NCBI GenBank assembly: GCA_019916065.1
Contig: CM034233.1
Span: forward strand, 5,338,516-5,402,515
Source: Vitellaria paradoxa
Lineage: Eukaryota > Streptophyta > Magnoliopsida > Ericales > Sapotaceae
DNA length: 64,000 bases
Direction: 5' to 3'
Of this stretch, positions 37,153 to 48,921 are shown in pieces. Numbering within the stretch: position 1 is the stretch's first letter; each line of letters opens with the position of its first letter. Under the pieces are notes generated by a model. The model did not search any database and had not been told where the DNA came from. It was given only the letters and a program-made list of their open reading frames with translations. The position numbers and the translations under genes are program-made.

Positions 37153-37982
37153 TCTGGAACGAATCTTACTAGCTCAACCCAGAGAAAATTTACCAAGGAC
37201 TTCAAAAGGCACAGGATGAAAGATAAACCCAACAAGGCCTTCTGTGCAGGCAAAACACATCCTAAGACAGATGTCAAAAACACGCAAGCATGTACATGAG
37301 AAGGAGTCCACATAAGCAGATTTTCTGGATAATGGCCATTCCAGCCAACATGACCATACAATTCATGAAAGGCATCCTCAAGCTTTGCCGGTAAACCAAA
37401 GAGACAACATAACAGGGAATAATGGAAACCAAGGAAAATCCAATTATTAATATTTCAGCTTATGCTCAATAGCGATAATCCATCCAATATAATTACAATG
37501 CTTTTACGAAGATCAGATTTTCTCATTGAGAACCAAACCACAATGCCCGTCAAACTTGTAAACACGGTACAAAGTAATTATTAATTATCATTTCTAGATG
37601 CTGAAAGTACCAACTATTTTTATTTTTATTTTTTAACAAGCAGATTTTTTTTTTGGGTAATTAAAAAAAAAAAAAAAACAGGTCTTTAACTCCAGATATT
37701 GCCCTAAAGTCAGTCGTAATACCTAAAAATTATTCACCGAACGAAGATCTGGAATAATTTCAACAATCAGCGACATCCAAACAGTCAGAGAAGACAAATG
37801 AAAGCGTATACATATGAAAATGTACAGCTTCCCCAAATTGAGCAACTGAACTGCTCCAAGGAATTACCTTCAATTGTTAGAATAGTGAATTCCCAACAAA
37901 AACAACTTTAAACTCCCTTCTTGAACCTAACTACAACCGAAAAATTCTCAGTTCTAAATAATGATAGATTCACAATCCATAT

Positions 37983-37996
37983 ATGTATATAGAAAG

Positions 37997-38042
<46 letters not shown>
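37983..38042. repeat. (TA)n(GA)n microsatellite in the 5' region of the unknown gene
   Basis: About eleven TA units followed by eight to nine GA units, between the 5' UTR exon near 38150 and the coding start at 37152. It therefore lies within the 5' UTR intron by my model. Confidence 0.75.
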
Positions 38043-38407
38043 GATGAAAAGCCTGGAAAGTTCACAGATTTGGGCTAGAAAACCCGAATCGAAGAAGAAT
38101 GGAGCAAGAGCTGAACTTAGTTATCGTGGAGCGAGCAGTTGAAGGCTTACCCTTGCGTCGCAGCGAGTTCGCAACCGAGACGGCGCGAGAACGAGATTTT
38201 TTTTTTTTTTTTTTTTTCAAAAAGGGCGGCTTTGGCTCCAAAGAACCGTAACCAGCGTTTTAATAGTAATTTCCATTAAATTAAAGTAACAGATATTAGG
38301 ATTTTTTTTTCCCTTCTTTTTTGGTCATGAACGTAAACAAACGTGGAAGCATCCTAGGTTGGGATCTGGGCCCCGGCTGATGGACACCTGCATCCCTGGA
38401 ATTATAA

Positions 38408-38838
38408 GGTTACGTTTGGGGAAGCGGGGGAGGTTGAAATTGGGTTTGGCTGCAGCGGGCTGACATTGAATCGTGGCCGCACGATTAATCCACCAAACTC
38501 AAAAGCGCGCGGCTGATAACTTTTCAGTCTTTTTCAATTTTTTTTTTGGTGGATTAATAGAGATTAATGATATTCATTTTTTTTTTGGTTGATTGTGATT
38601 CAAATGACAAAAATAATTTCGAGTTATTGGTAGGGATGGTCATCTCGGCCGATCCGTTCGTACCTTACCCGATCTCCGCCTCAAAAGGGTAGGAGATTCG
38701 GGGATTTTTTGGGGATCGGGTAGGGTACAGGAACATTTTTTAAAAAAATTCAGGGATCGGGTAGGGTACAGGTATGAGTATGTCCCCGTCCCGTACCCTA
38801 CCCTACCCTACCCGTTCCCTGACCCTACCAATACTCTC

Positions 38839-38886
<48 letters not shown>

Positions 38887-40355
38887 TTAGTGTGCAGTAA
38901 GGTAGTGAATTAATATTTTGAGTTTCTTTATCTATCACCTTCCTATTAAATTACTTTGTTTTCCAGTTTACAAAAAAAACTATAAATTGAGATAGACCAA
39001 CTATAAATGTTTTTTGTTTACTTTTCCTATTTTGAACCGTAAAACCTATTAATATGGTAAGAAAATAGAAACCTATTAATATGGTAGGAAAATACGAACC
39101 TTATAAAAGCTTTCTATATATATATATATATATATATGGTATTTTTTTATTTTTTAAATATATATTAGGATTCTACTCTATTTTCTTATAAGTCATATTT
39201 TAAAATTTTTGTATTTTTATATATTTTTAATTCAGGTACCCGTTTCCCCATGGGGATCCCCGTTCCCCATTTGGGTCGGGGATGAGTGGTAAAAATAAAT
39301 CCCCAGTGGGGATCGGGTAGGGTATGGGGATTGATTTTAGTTTGGGGATCGAGTATAGGGATATGCGTACCCGTCCCCTACCCGCCCTGTGCCCATCCCT
39401 AGTTATTGGCTTAATATATTAATTATATTAAATATTAAAATATTTAAATATAAAATTTATGGATATCATTTAAAATATTATAATTAAATTCAATTATTGT
39501 AAAATTTTTTAAAAATTCAATTAATAATATCTATTTTCTTGTTAAAAAATCTAAAAAATAATTTATTAGTATAATTTAATTTTTATAATAAAAATACATT
39601 TTAAAAAATTGAAAAAATAATTTATCCACAACTTTTATGGTAGGAAGATAACCATGTGTTATAACTACAATTTTTTTTTTAAATTAACTTGTAATTGTCT
39701 ACCTTATAAATAAAAATTTAATTCGATCAACTTATTAAAATATTTTTATTTTGATTATGAGAAAGTAGTTTACATAACATTTTTTTTAAAATATAAGTAT
39801 TAATTCAAGTATTCATGCAAGTTAACAATTTTTTTTATAATAATTATTTTTATGTAAGCTACTTAAATTTTTTTATAATAATTCAAGTAGTAATTTTTTT
39901 TCTTGTCAAAAAATATAAAAAATAATTTATCAGTATAATTTATTTTTTCTAATAAAAATATTTTTATGTGAATTAAATAAAATATATGTAGGTACTCTAA
40001 TTTTTATAATAATTGAATTTTTATTATAATATTTTAAATAATATTGATAAATTTTATTTTTAAATATTTTAATAGTCAATATAATTAATATATCAAGTAA
40101 GTAACTCAAGGTTATTTTTGTTTTTTGAATCACATTCAACAAAATATAAATAAATAAACAAAAGTGAAAATGTTGGTTTCACTTTACTGTTGCCATTGCG
40201 GTTTAAGTATGGAAAAACCCCAAAAAAAAAATGAAAAAGACTGAAAATTTATCAACCTCGCGCTTTTGGGTTTGGTAGATTACTCGTGCGGCCACGATTC
40301 AATGTTAGCCTGCTACAGTCAAACTCAATGTCACCCTCCCTGTTTCTTACCTTTA
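38408..40355. mobile_element. Mutator-like non-autonomous element with long terminal inverted repeats
   Basis: A 1948-bp element flanked by identical 9-mers GAATTATAA (38399-38407 and 40356-40364), the duplication size of Mutator-like elements. Its two ends are inverted copies over about 150 bp. Both contain ACATTGAATCGTGGCCGCAC on the left strand and its reverse complement GTGCGGCCACGATTCAATGT on the right, as well as CAAAAGCGCG and AAGACTGAAAA blocks. There is no transposase frame. A hAT-like MITE is inserted inside (38631-39401). Confidence 0.78.
38631..39401. mobile_element. hAT-like MITE of the GGGTACGGG family, nested
   Basis: A 771-bp element with ends TAGGGATGGTCA and TGCCCATCCCTA and a perfect 8-bp target-site duplication GTTATTGG (38623-38630 and 39402-39409). 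The ends are rich in GGGTAGGGTA and CCCCGTACCC words; the middle holds TA microsatellites (38848-38881 and 39117-39137). It encodes nothing. It inserted into the Mutator-like element and is thus younger than it. Confidence 0.85.
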
Positions 40356-40471
40356 GAATTATAAAAAAGTTTTAAAAAATTCAAAAAATAGGAAAAGTAA
40401 AAAATTTTTGACAATTTTTAAACTTTTTTGACAAAATTTGTAGCTTCAAACAGAAAATTATTTTGATTCAA

Positions 40472-42036
40472 GGGCCCGATTGGATGGTGCTAACATTTTA
40501 GAGGGATAAGTTTTAGAGGAAGTATAAGATAAGATGGGGTATTATTTTTAGAGGGTTGGCCTAGGGATGTCAAATATACCCATACCCGGTGGGTACCCGC
40601 TTCACCCGCCCCGTTTGGGGAGGGTATGGGGATGTTAATAGCGGGGACGGGGACGGGGACGGGTACGGGTATGGAGATTTGAAATGTTACCCGCACGGGT
40701 ATGGGGACGAGGATGGAGACGGGTACGATATTCCCCACCCTGTCCCGTACCCGTTTAAATATTTTTTTTGTTAATTTTGTTGGCGTGGTGACTCCTTTAG
40801 AAGTCCCACATCGGTTTCTCACAAAAAAGTGAATGTCTTGTGAGGTTATAAATAAAAACTACTTCATCTTTGGTTAAGTGCATCAATCAAAGTCAAATAT
40901 TATATATATATTTTTAATTTTTATTTAATATATATATGTAATATATTTTTATTTAATATATATAATATTTATAATAATTTTAAATATTTATTTTATACAT
41001 ATAATATATAATTTGTAATAATTAATATACTTGGCGGGTAAACGGGGACGGGGATGGAGAATTCATTATTTTGTGGGGACGGGTATGGAGAAAATTTTTT
41101 CTCTGAAATAGGGATGGGGACGGGGACGGGTAAAGGTATTGCTAAATGGGGACGGGGACAGGGAAGGTTATACCCGCCCCATTGACATCCCTAGGTTGGC
41201 CCACATTGATGCGATGTTTATGGAGGGGGATAACTTTTGACTTGGTTTGGATGTTTTATAAATAAGAGAAGGTAAATGATGAAAAAAAATAGTCAAATGA
41301 TTCTTTTGCTCTTGTGGTATCCAAAAACTTGGTTACCCGGCCCTTAAATTAAATTTGGTTACCTAAACTTAATTATATGTTTATGTTAATTATATAATGT
41401 GAAAACCAACTAGTACAAATTAATTTTAGACAAATTAATTATAAATAAATTATGTTTTTAATAAATCAAACTTTATAAAATATATAAATTAGTTTCGTAG
41501 ACAATAACATCCCAATTTATCCGAAACTTCTTTAGTCGCTTATTTTTTTCTTCTTATTTAAAAAATATCAATATATGTGTAATTTTGTATAAATTTGCTA
41601 AAAAAATAATATTATTATATTTGCTAAAAATAATATTATTATCTTAAAATCACATCACCTCCGATTTGGAAAATATATTTTTTTAATCACACGACCCCTT
41701 ATTTGGAAAAAAATTATATTTTTTTATTTTTATTAATATAATTTTTTAATAAATTTTTCCATTAAAAAAATTTATTTCTAATATAAAATATATTTTGTAG
41801 GTGAGAAAGGGGGATGAGAAGGGGTATAATGGTCCAATTTCCAAATAAGGGAGGATAATTTTTGAAGAGCTCAAACCCTCTCCAAAAATAATACACCTTC
41901 TTTCAAGATTAAGAAGGGGGGATAATTTTTAAAGGAGATAAATTTTACTTCCCAAACCAAGTAAAAAACATCACATCAAAGCTTATAAGGGTGTATTATT
42001 TATGGAGGCTCCTATTTGTTGCATCTAATTGGCCCC
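40472..42036 (+). mobile_element. TIR element family A, copy 3, interrupted
   Basis: Ends GGGCCCGATTGGATGG and GCATCTAATTGGCCCC match the other family A copies, and CAA lies directly on both sides (40469-40471 and 42037-42039). The interior blocks AGGGATAAGTTTTAGAGGA and TTTGACTTGGTTTGGATGTT match the copy at 19858. The span is 1565 bp, but 640 bp of this is a nested MITE with its duplication, leaving about 925 bp. No transposase frame. Confidence 0.68.
40562..41193. mobile_element. hAT-like MITE of the GGGTACGGG family, nested in family A copy 3
   Basis: A 632-bp element with perfect 12-bp inverted ends TAGGGATGTCAA/TTGACATCCCTA and a perfect 8-bp target-site duplication GGTTGGCC (40554-40561 and 41194-41201). 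It has GGGGACGGGGACGGG runs near both ends. The long minus-strand ORF inside, with VPVPVPVP repeats, is an effect of these runs and not a gene. Confidence 0.88.
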
Positions 42037-42661
42037 CAAGGGTTGAAGATTCACAACCCTAATGTTTATGTCATGACTAGATTTGGTTTGATTATCAAAA
42101 AGTTAATTTTTTATTTTTTATATTTTTTGTTTTGCATTACTTTTTTTATCAAAATTTAATTTTTTTATAAATTGTAACTTTTAGACGTGTTAATCGCATT
42201 TTTGAGAAATAATAAAGAAATTTACGTTCTTTTGAGTAAAAATTTGGATAAAAAAAATAACAAAAAAGTTAATTTTTTTTTATTTTTTATATCTTTTACT
42301 CAAACATATATGAATTTTTTATAAATATGATTAACACACCAAAAAGTTACAATTTCTTAAAAAATCATATTTTAAAAAAATATAAAATAAAAAATTGTAA
42401 AAAAATAGCAAAATACTTTTTTATGCCCAAACAAAACCTCATTGGGAGGCCACTATGCAAGTTCAGGACGAGTGGAGACTATAATTTTTTTTTTTTACAA
42501 GAATATAAAATTTACATATACTTCTGTATTTAAATGTGAAGGATTGATTTGAGATTAGTACATAGTTTTTTTTTTTTTTTTTGGTGTTTGTTTGATTTAT
42601 TTTATTATTTTTATTTTAAGAATTTTCCTAAATTTGTAATGTGTCAATTTTTTATAGTTAT
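42037..42661. other. AT-rich spacer
   Basis: Plain AT-rich DNA with A and T homopolymers between the TIR element and the solo LTR. No feature was recognised. Confidence 0.5.
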
Positions 42662-42953
42662 TGTAATAACCTTAAAATTTAACTTTTGAGTATATTTATT
42701 ATTTTTAATATATTATTTAAAATTTTAATTTGAAAATATATTATTATAAAATATATTATTTTATATATAAAAAAAAGAAAAAAGGAAAATTGGCCAAAGC
42801 CAGCTGGAACTTCCGTTTGCTTCTGTTTCCATGGCTATCATGTACTATAGGTATGACATAAATGTAAGGTTTGATGATTGGTGGCAAAAAAAAATTTGTT
42901 CTCTTGCCACGTAAAGGCCTTTGGTCTACCAAGTATGCATATGCACATTTACA

Positions 42954-42993
<40 letters not shown>

Positions 42994-43045
42994 TGTTGTG
43001 TGGTGAGTTGGCCAGTGAAAAAAAAAAAAAACAACAACAACAACA

Positions 43046-43320
43046 TCCGGCTAGCTAGTGAGCGGTTATTTCGGGCGGGAAGCAGGCCGGGCCCTACGGG
43101 CGGGCATCTCCCGCACCGCAAGCAGCATTGTTCGCCACCACCCGAGAAGCAAAAGATTCGAGAGTCCAGGCTGAAAATACATGCATAGATAGTGGTCTAA
43201 TGACAAGGGCCGACGAGGGAAGCTCGGGACGGAGCCGTATGATGCGGAAGTCTCACGTACGGTTCCCTGAGAAGGGAGTGGCTACCTACTGGAGCTTCGA
43301 CCAACCACCACCGGTTAGTG
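43046..43320 (+). other. Nuclear copy of organelle group II intron 3' end (probable NUMT)
   Basis: A GC-rich island of about 275 bp unlike its surroundings. It holds a 34-nt domain V-like hairpin at 43232-43265: GAGCCGTATG on one arm, CGTACGGTTC on the other, AGC triad near the 5' end and a GGAA loop. Upstream is a GTCTAATGACAAGGGCCGAC stretch, and downstream a domain VI-like hairpin (CCCTGAGAAGGG). This set is typical of plant mitochondrial group II introns, so I infer transfer of mitochondrial DNA. The host intron could not be named. The ORF here (43128-43451) is incidental. Confidence 0.7.
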
Positions 43321-43834
43321 GCACCCTAGGCTCAATGAGTCACCCTGCTACCCCTAGCCTCATAGTGGCACACACCCGCACATGTATGTGTATATATATA
43401 TATATGTGTGTATCATGCATATCGGGGAGGAAAGAAAAACCAACGAGATGAGAAGAAAGATGAAGAGAAAAGATAGAGGGGGAGAAAGAAAAGAAAAAAA
43501 AAGTGAGAATTTAAATTTAAGAATGGTGGAGTTGTGGTATTTTTGATATTGTGATCATTATAGTAGTGTCGAATTGTAGTAATTTGGCTCAAAATAGCAA
43601 ATATGAAGAAGCAAGGCTCTAAGCCTTTGGGATTTCTTCACAATTTCTTTTTCTTTTCTTCTTCAAACTTGAGGTAGATGATTTATTCTTATAATTGAAA
43701 TTTAGTATTTTGTATAAAGTATGATAATAATATATAATTTCATTGCATGATTATTTTGATAATGCGAGATAATGTGAAATAATGAGATTATGGTTGATGT
43801 TATAATTTTGTGCACTTTCATGAAAATATACTGA

Positions 43835-44160
43835 GGCGTTATAAGGATGGATAGAGGTTACGACGATGGTAAAGGGGATACCCTGTGTAACTTGTTGAGG
43901 AGTTATAAGGGTACTGGGGATTATAAGGGTGACAAAGGAATAGCTTGTGTGGCTTATTGAGGCGTTATAAGGGTGGCAAAGGAAATAATTTGCGTTACTT
44001 GTTAAGGGCGTTATAAGAGTGGCTAAAGGTTATAAGGGTGATAAAGGAATAGCCTGCGTGACTTATGAAAGCGTTATAAGAATGGCTGGGGGTTATAAGA
44101 GTGGCAAAGGAAATAGCCTGTATAATACGTTGAAATGTTATAAAGGTGGCAAAGTGTTAT
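43835..44160 (+). repeat. GGCGTTATAAGGGTGGCAAAGG subrepeats within the LTR
   Basis: Six to eight imperfect units, each with GCGTTATAAG, GGTGGCAAAGGAAATA and CCTGTGTGACTT-like parts, repeated at a spacing of about 35-65 bp. Subrepeats of this kind are common in LTR U3 regions. They may be transcription-factor sites, but that is inference. Confidence 0.65.
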
Positions 44161-45214
44161 GAAGATGGAAAGAAAGTAATTTTGTATGCTCAAGTTTCGC
44201 TAATTAATTGTTTATTTATTTCGTGCTGTTGTTATATGATTTATATGGTATTTAATAATCTTGTGTGGGCGTTTCACTGTTTTATTTATTTGATTTATAC
44301 TGTTATCGCCTATTTTATATGACGATGACATTTACTTTGAGCACTTAGTTTTTGTCTTTATATGAAAATACTTGTTGAAATTATTTGAATATTTTTTCTA
44401 CTGGTCTTAGCGGCTCACCTCGTTTCATGAGTTTTATACAGAGAAGCCGTTTGATAACAAAAAGTAAGGCTGACAAATGTTAGCGACCGACCGAGACCGA
44501 TGATTAATTGTTAGTATAAAGTTTGACATATTTGTAAGCAGGAGGGAATTTATGTAATAAGTCTGTCCATTATACTTTAATTTTCTTATTGAAATTCAGA
44601 GCGTTACAGTTATTAAGAGTATTTGAGTCATTTTTTTTAAAAGAAATTAGTTGATATATATATATATTTTCTTTGGCATGTTAAAAGGTTTTCTTTTTTT
44701 TTTTTTTTTACCCTTAATGCTTGAATATAAATATTACTTTTGCATTAAACTTTTTTCATTTATTAAAAGATTTATGGAATTTATTATTAACAAGTGTTTT
44801 TGTTTTATTTATTTATTTATTGGTTACATAATCTCCCAATTGATGTCTCGCTTATGGTGGTGACACGTGTCACAAAATGTTTTGTTATATGATTTAGTTT
44901 TGATGTTTTATTGTAATATACTTATTACTCCTCTTTTTATTACAAATGCTTTTATTTTTTTTATTAGAATTACTTTTACAAAATTAATGCTTATCAGTTA
45001 AATTTTATATTCATAATAATTAATTCTTTATTTTGTTTTTTTTTTTTTCTAAATAAATGAGAGTTAGTTATACATGTTACATATGTGTATTTTTAATTTA
45101 TCATAAATTTAAATATATTACAAAAGCTTACAGCAAGGACATCTTGAAAGTACTTACCATTTTGCAAAGTGATGTCAATTTTTAACTTAAATATGAAAAT
45201 GAAGGTTTGGTGAA

Positions 45215-45505
45215 TAGAGATGTCAAAATTATCCGTACTCGACAGATACGTCCTTCACCCGTCCCATTTAGAGAGGGTATAGAGATGCTAATCACGGGTA
45301 CGAGAGCGAGGCCTGTGGCTCAATTGGTTAAGAGTCCTGTATCGCTCACTCATAACTCGGGTTCAAGTTCCCCCTTGCTTACCTAACAAAAAAAAAAAAA
45401 TAACGGGTATGAGAACAAGTATAGAAATTTTAAGATTTTCTCAAATGGGTACGAGGATAGGAATAAGTATGACAGTCTTTACTCCGTCCAGTACTTGTTT
45501 AATAC

Positions 45506-45552
<47 letters not shown>

Positions 45553-45697
45553 ATATATATAATTTATAATTGTTATTATGTTTAGCGGATAAACAAGAAC
45601 GAGTATAGGGATTCCATTACCTAACTGGAAAGGATATTGCTAAATGGGGACAGAGATGAGAATGGAGAAGGTCATACCTACCATGTTGATATTCTTA
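45215..45697. mobile_element. hAT-like MITE of the GGGTACGGG family, diverged, hosting a SINE
   Basis: Ends TAGAGATGTCAAAAT and CATGTTGATATTCTTA are decayed versions of TAGGGATGTCAA and its inverse. Flanks TTGGTGAA (45207-45214) and CTGGTGAA (45698-45705) match at 7 of 8 positions. Internal words AGAGAGGGTATAGAGATGCT and ACGGGTATGAGAA parallel the 40562 copy. A TA microsatellite lies at 45510-45549. Confidence 0.72.
45306..45402 (+). mobile_element. Short tRNA-derived SINE or retroposed tRNA
   Basis: About 97 bp: an A-box region TGGCTCAATTGGTTAAGAG, a B-box GGGTTCAAGTTC, and an A tail (45388-45400). It is flanked by ACGGGTACGAGA (45294-45305) and ACGGGTATGAGA (45403-45414), a 12-bp duplication with one mismatch, so it arrived by retroposition into the MITE. 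The arms do not pair well enough for a working tRNA. Confidence 0.75.
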
Positions 45698-45705
45698 CTG
45701 GTGAA

Positions 45706-48234
45706 GGCATGGCTTTTACACAAAAAAATAAAGTAGTGATTTAGAATTTCGATTATACTGAAATTGTGTTTGCAAATTATAAATTCACCAAGTTACAAAA
45801 TATGATTTTTTTGTGGGTATAATGTTGTATGCTAGTTTGCCACACTTCCTAACCCTAATCACACACATAACATCTTTTCAATGACCATTACATTCATGCA
45901 CCAAGAATAACCTACTCCAAATCTAGTGCATCTTCAAGAACCATTATAATCAAGTGGCATACAAGTCCATCACACTCGAATCCCACGTCTTTTTTTTGTA
46001 CCACCACAGTTAAATAGTATGTCGATACATCTCATCTAAATAAAAATTTGAAGCCACTAATTATATAACTATATAAAAAAATAAAATCACTTCTATACTA
46101 ATATAGCCAAGTTTCCATCACCAAATACTATCAACCTACACTGTTTCTTAACCAATTTATTATAACAATTTCATTCAAAAGAGAATTCATAAACTAGTTA
46201 TAATACTTGTGACACTTTAAACTAATAAAGTTGTGCTATAGTTTCTAATGTTGTGTAAGTTTTATGGATACCGTGCTCATACTTTAAATATCATACTATC
46301 ACTTTAATCATGCATACAAATAATTAATTATTTACTAATTGTGAATAAAATAACGATGGCAAGTAATCGAGAGTATGTACTTATTATTTGAATATACTTA
46401 ATATGATATCAAAATAGTTGGAATCGTAACAACTTAACTTCAACATTAACATATCAAAGAACCAATAATGCATTTAAAGTAATCAAAGTTTATGAAAAAT
46501 AACAAATTAGCAAGTCAGATAAGGTCCTCGTCCACACAGGAAAGAAATTAACATGCACAAGAAGAAGCTAAAATTTATTCATGTACACAGCAGATAGAAG
46601 TTGTATGCACGAGTAGTTAAAGCCTAGCACGTGCACCAAATTAGCCAAAAAAGTTACCACACCCACAAGGGCAGATCCATTAAGGGGTGAGCGGAGGTAA
46701 TTGTCCAAACTGACTGTTAAAAGTCTGTATATTTTATATATATTTTGTATAAATTTTTTTATTCTTTTAATATATAAATATATAAATCACTCCCACTGAA
46801 ATTTAGTTGTTATTTAAAAATTTTTAATGTTTACTTTTTTTTTTTTTAATTTTATCCTCACTCAACAAAATTCTTAGGCCCGCCTCTGCATACGCATCAA
46901 AGGAGGTGTTCCATGCGCACATGGAGGCGTGGCTGCTGTCATTTATTGGCTTCTTCGTTTTCAAAATTTAATTATGCAATAATTCCTATCATGTAATTAT
47001 GCTAGCAAATTTATAAAATTCTGGATCATTTGTACATCGAAAATTATTGGAACCTGAAAACTCGAACCTCTTTGCTCTTCCTTCTTCTTCGCGAAATGAT
47101 CCAAATACACCAGGTTTATTTACTAAATTCTTTTAAGTATACACCAGGTTAATTTACTAAATTCTCTTACGGATTTGAAATTCTCCCAGTTTCACTTCAC
47201 TCTTGGTGTTCCAAATCAAATGAATTGCACTCCTATATGTAAGGAATTTTCATCCGACATCCTTAGGTGTTTCTGACGAGATTTAAATTGTTCGAGGTAA
47301 AAAATCGCAAAGTTGATGACCGAAAGCCGACGAGAATTGGCGATAGCATGCTTTAGAGATTCTTCCTCAAAACAAGCTTGGATGGCGATCAATTGAAAAA
47401 GACGAAACTCGCATAGAGTTAGACTTGCAAATCGCTTGGTTACCATGGGTTAAAGAGAAATTATTCGCGTTGGGTCAAATTGATTGGTCTTGGATTGGGC
47501 CAAGCAATTTGGGTATATGGGTTAGGCGGTGTTCGGCTTCAAGAATAAACATTTTTCTTAATAAGTTTTTGATATTCTAATTTAATTATAATATACAGCA
47601 AAATTAAATTCAAAGTAAATTAAAAAAATTAACTATCTCACAAAATTCCAATTGTAATTAATATCACCATAAAGAAAACTAGATTTACCAAAAATTTAAA
47701 TAAAAATTCACTCTTTTTTTTTTTATATCTCAAAGTGTCTAGATTAGTTTTCTGCGCACCTCAACAAAAAATTACTTTTCAATACACAGAATAATAAGTT
47801 GTGAATTTGTATAGTTGTTGAGTTTAAACCAATGCCTAGGGACTTCTTACAGTTTGACAAACCAATAGAGTTTTATATTTTATTTTTTTTTAATATAATA
47901 GCCACTTATCTATTTTGTTTTTTATTTTTTTTTAAAATAACTTTACAATAACATGCAATAATTTTTTAATGAGTTTGAATATGAATATACTTATAACTAT
48001 ACTCATATTCGATTTAGTAAGAAACTTTTTACAAAACTCTCCACCCATATAAAAATAAAATTTTATTTATTACCTTCTTGTTATCCGCATGCGATATTTA
48101 TTTATATAGTAGATTTTAGAATATTGAGATTTCTCACCACTTATCAATGAATAGTATTTGACCTGCGCACTGCACACCCTTGTTTCCAAAGAGTGATTAA
48201 AAATATAGGGAATTATTTGAAAGCACATGGTGAT
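45706..48234. other. Intergenic, no gene recognised
   Basis: AT-rich with short ORFs only. The minus-strand ORF at 47216-47446 has no recognised family. Around 46667-46890 the ends AGGGCAGATCC and GGCCCGCCTCTGCA, with an internal TCCTCACTCAACAAAATT, may be a decayed MITE, but no flanking duplication was found. Confidence 0.45.
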
Positions 48235-48310
48235 GTAACGGCTATCATGCCCTCCGCACCGGATAACAACGCGTGGAAAGATCGGATGGCTGTTACTTAC
48301 TAGCCGTTAC
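48235..48310. promoter_or_regulatory. Inverted pair of MSA-like elements upstream of cyclin B
   Basis: GTAACGGCTA at 48235-48244 and its exact reverse complement TAGCCGTTAC at 48301-48310. Both contain the AACGG core of the mitosis-specific activator element, bound by three-repeat MYB factors and known in B-type cyclin promoters to drive G2/M expression. They lie about 610-690 bp before the start codon, before a CT-rich 5' leader (48420-48450) and a probable 5' UTR intron. Confidence 0.7.
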
Positions 48311-48921
48311 TTTCAAACAACGAAGAAAGCCAGTGGGGACACATGTCCGCTGTTGAGTCTCCAATCTCAAATTCGCCACCCTGTTAACCGAAGTTTTTAT
48401 TTTTTTTTTAATTTTTTTTTTTTCATCTCTCTCTCTTTCTCTCTACCCGTTTAAATTTTCAGAATTTTATTCGTTTATTGTTATATGACACCAAACCTAG
48501 CAAAGAACTAGTAGAGAAGACAAGGGACTCAGAGAGAGGGAGTGTGGGGGAGAGACTTCAACATCGATCGCTTCATTGTCTGATCAATGGAGATTTTCTA
48601 ACTAGTCTCTCTCTCACTCTTGTTTGCAAACATTGGGTACCACTTCCGCGGATTGTCTTTTACTTGTTTGATCTAAATCAATACTGGGTTGTCGAGAGAT
48701 TCTTGAATTGTAGGTTGACTTCTCCATTTTATGATTCGGGTTTTGCTGTTTGGTTCCAATTCTTGCTTGATTATTATTTTCTTACAATTTGATGACATTT
48801 GACCGATGGGTTTTTGAGTATTTTATTTTCCTTAAATTTATTCGGAGGCTTTCACGTGTCTGTAACTGGATCTGTTATTCTGTTGTTTATTTTCAGTTAC
48901 CGTTCTTTGTAGATATTCAAA

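Larger units (their letters stand above)
42662..44608 (+). mobile_element. Solo LTR, Ty3/gypsy-like, carrying an organelle insert
   Basis: Starts TGTAATAACCTTAAAATT and ends ATTCAGAGCGTTACA, giving TGTAA...TTACA ends, with a perfect 5-bp target-site duplication GTTAT (42657-42661 and 44609-44613). Length 1947 bp; no internal retrotransposon genes on either side. The 3' half has repeated GAGGCGTTATAAGGGTGGCA-type units (about 43835-44160). The terminal layout resembles the solo LTR at 13028 (TGTAATA... and ...GCGT[TG]ACA), which suggests related families. A block of mitochondrial-type DNA sits at about 43046-43320. Confidence 0.8.

Noticed and set aside
40490..40822. 110-aa minus-strand ORF with VPVPVPVP
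   Set aside because: It is produced by GGGGACGGG repeats at the end of a hAT-like MITE and crosses the element boundary.
42871..43440. Possible plastid origin for the GC-rich island
   Set aside because: Plastid group II introns have similar domain V hairpins, but the GATGCGGAAGTCTCACG form and its neighbours look more mitochondrial to me. It was left as mitochondrial-type without naming the intron, since a search is needed.
43128..43451. 107-aa ORF over the organelle-like island
   Set aside because: Its frame runs through the group II intron hairpins, which are RNA structure and not protein-coding. It also passes into CA/TA repeats.
43835..44160. CRISPR-like array from the regular GGCGTTATAAGGG units
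   Set aside because: Units are imperfect, spacing is irregular, and spacers resemble each other. It lies inside a plant LTR and is an LTR subrepeat array.
46667..46890. Decayed MITE between GGCAGATCC and GGCCCGCCTCTGC
   Set aside because: The ends are only weakly inverted and no target-site duplication was found, so it is only mentioned within the intergenic entry.
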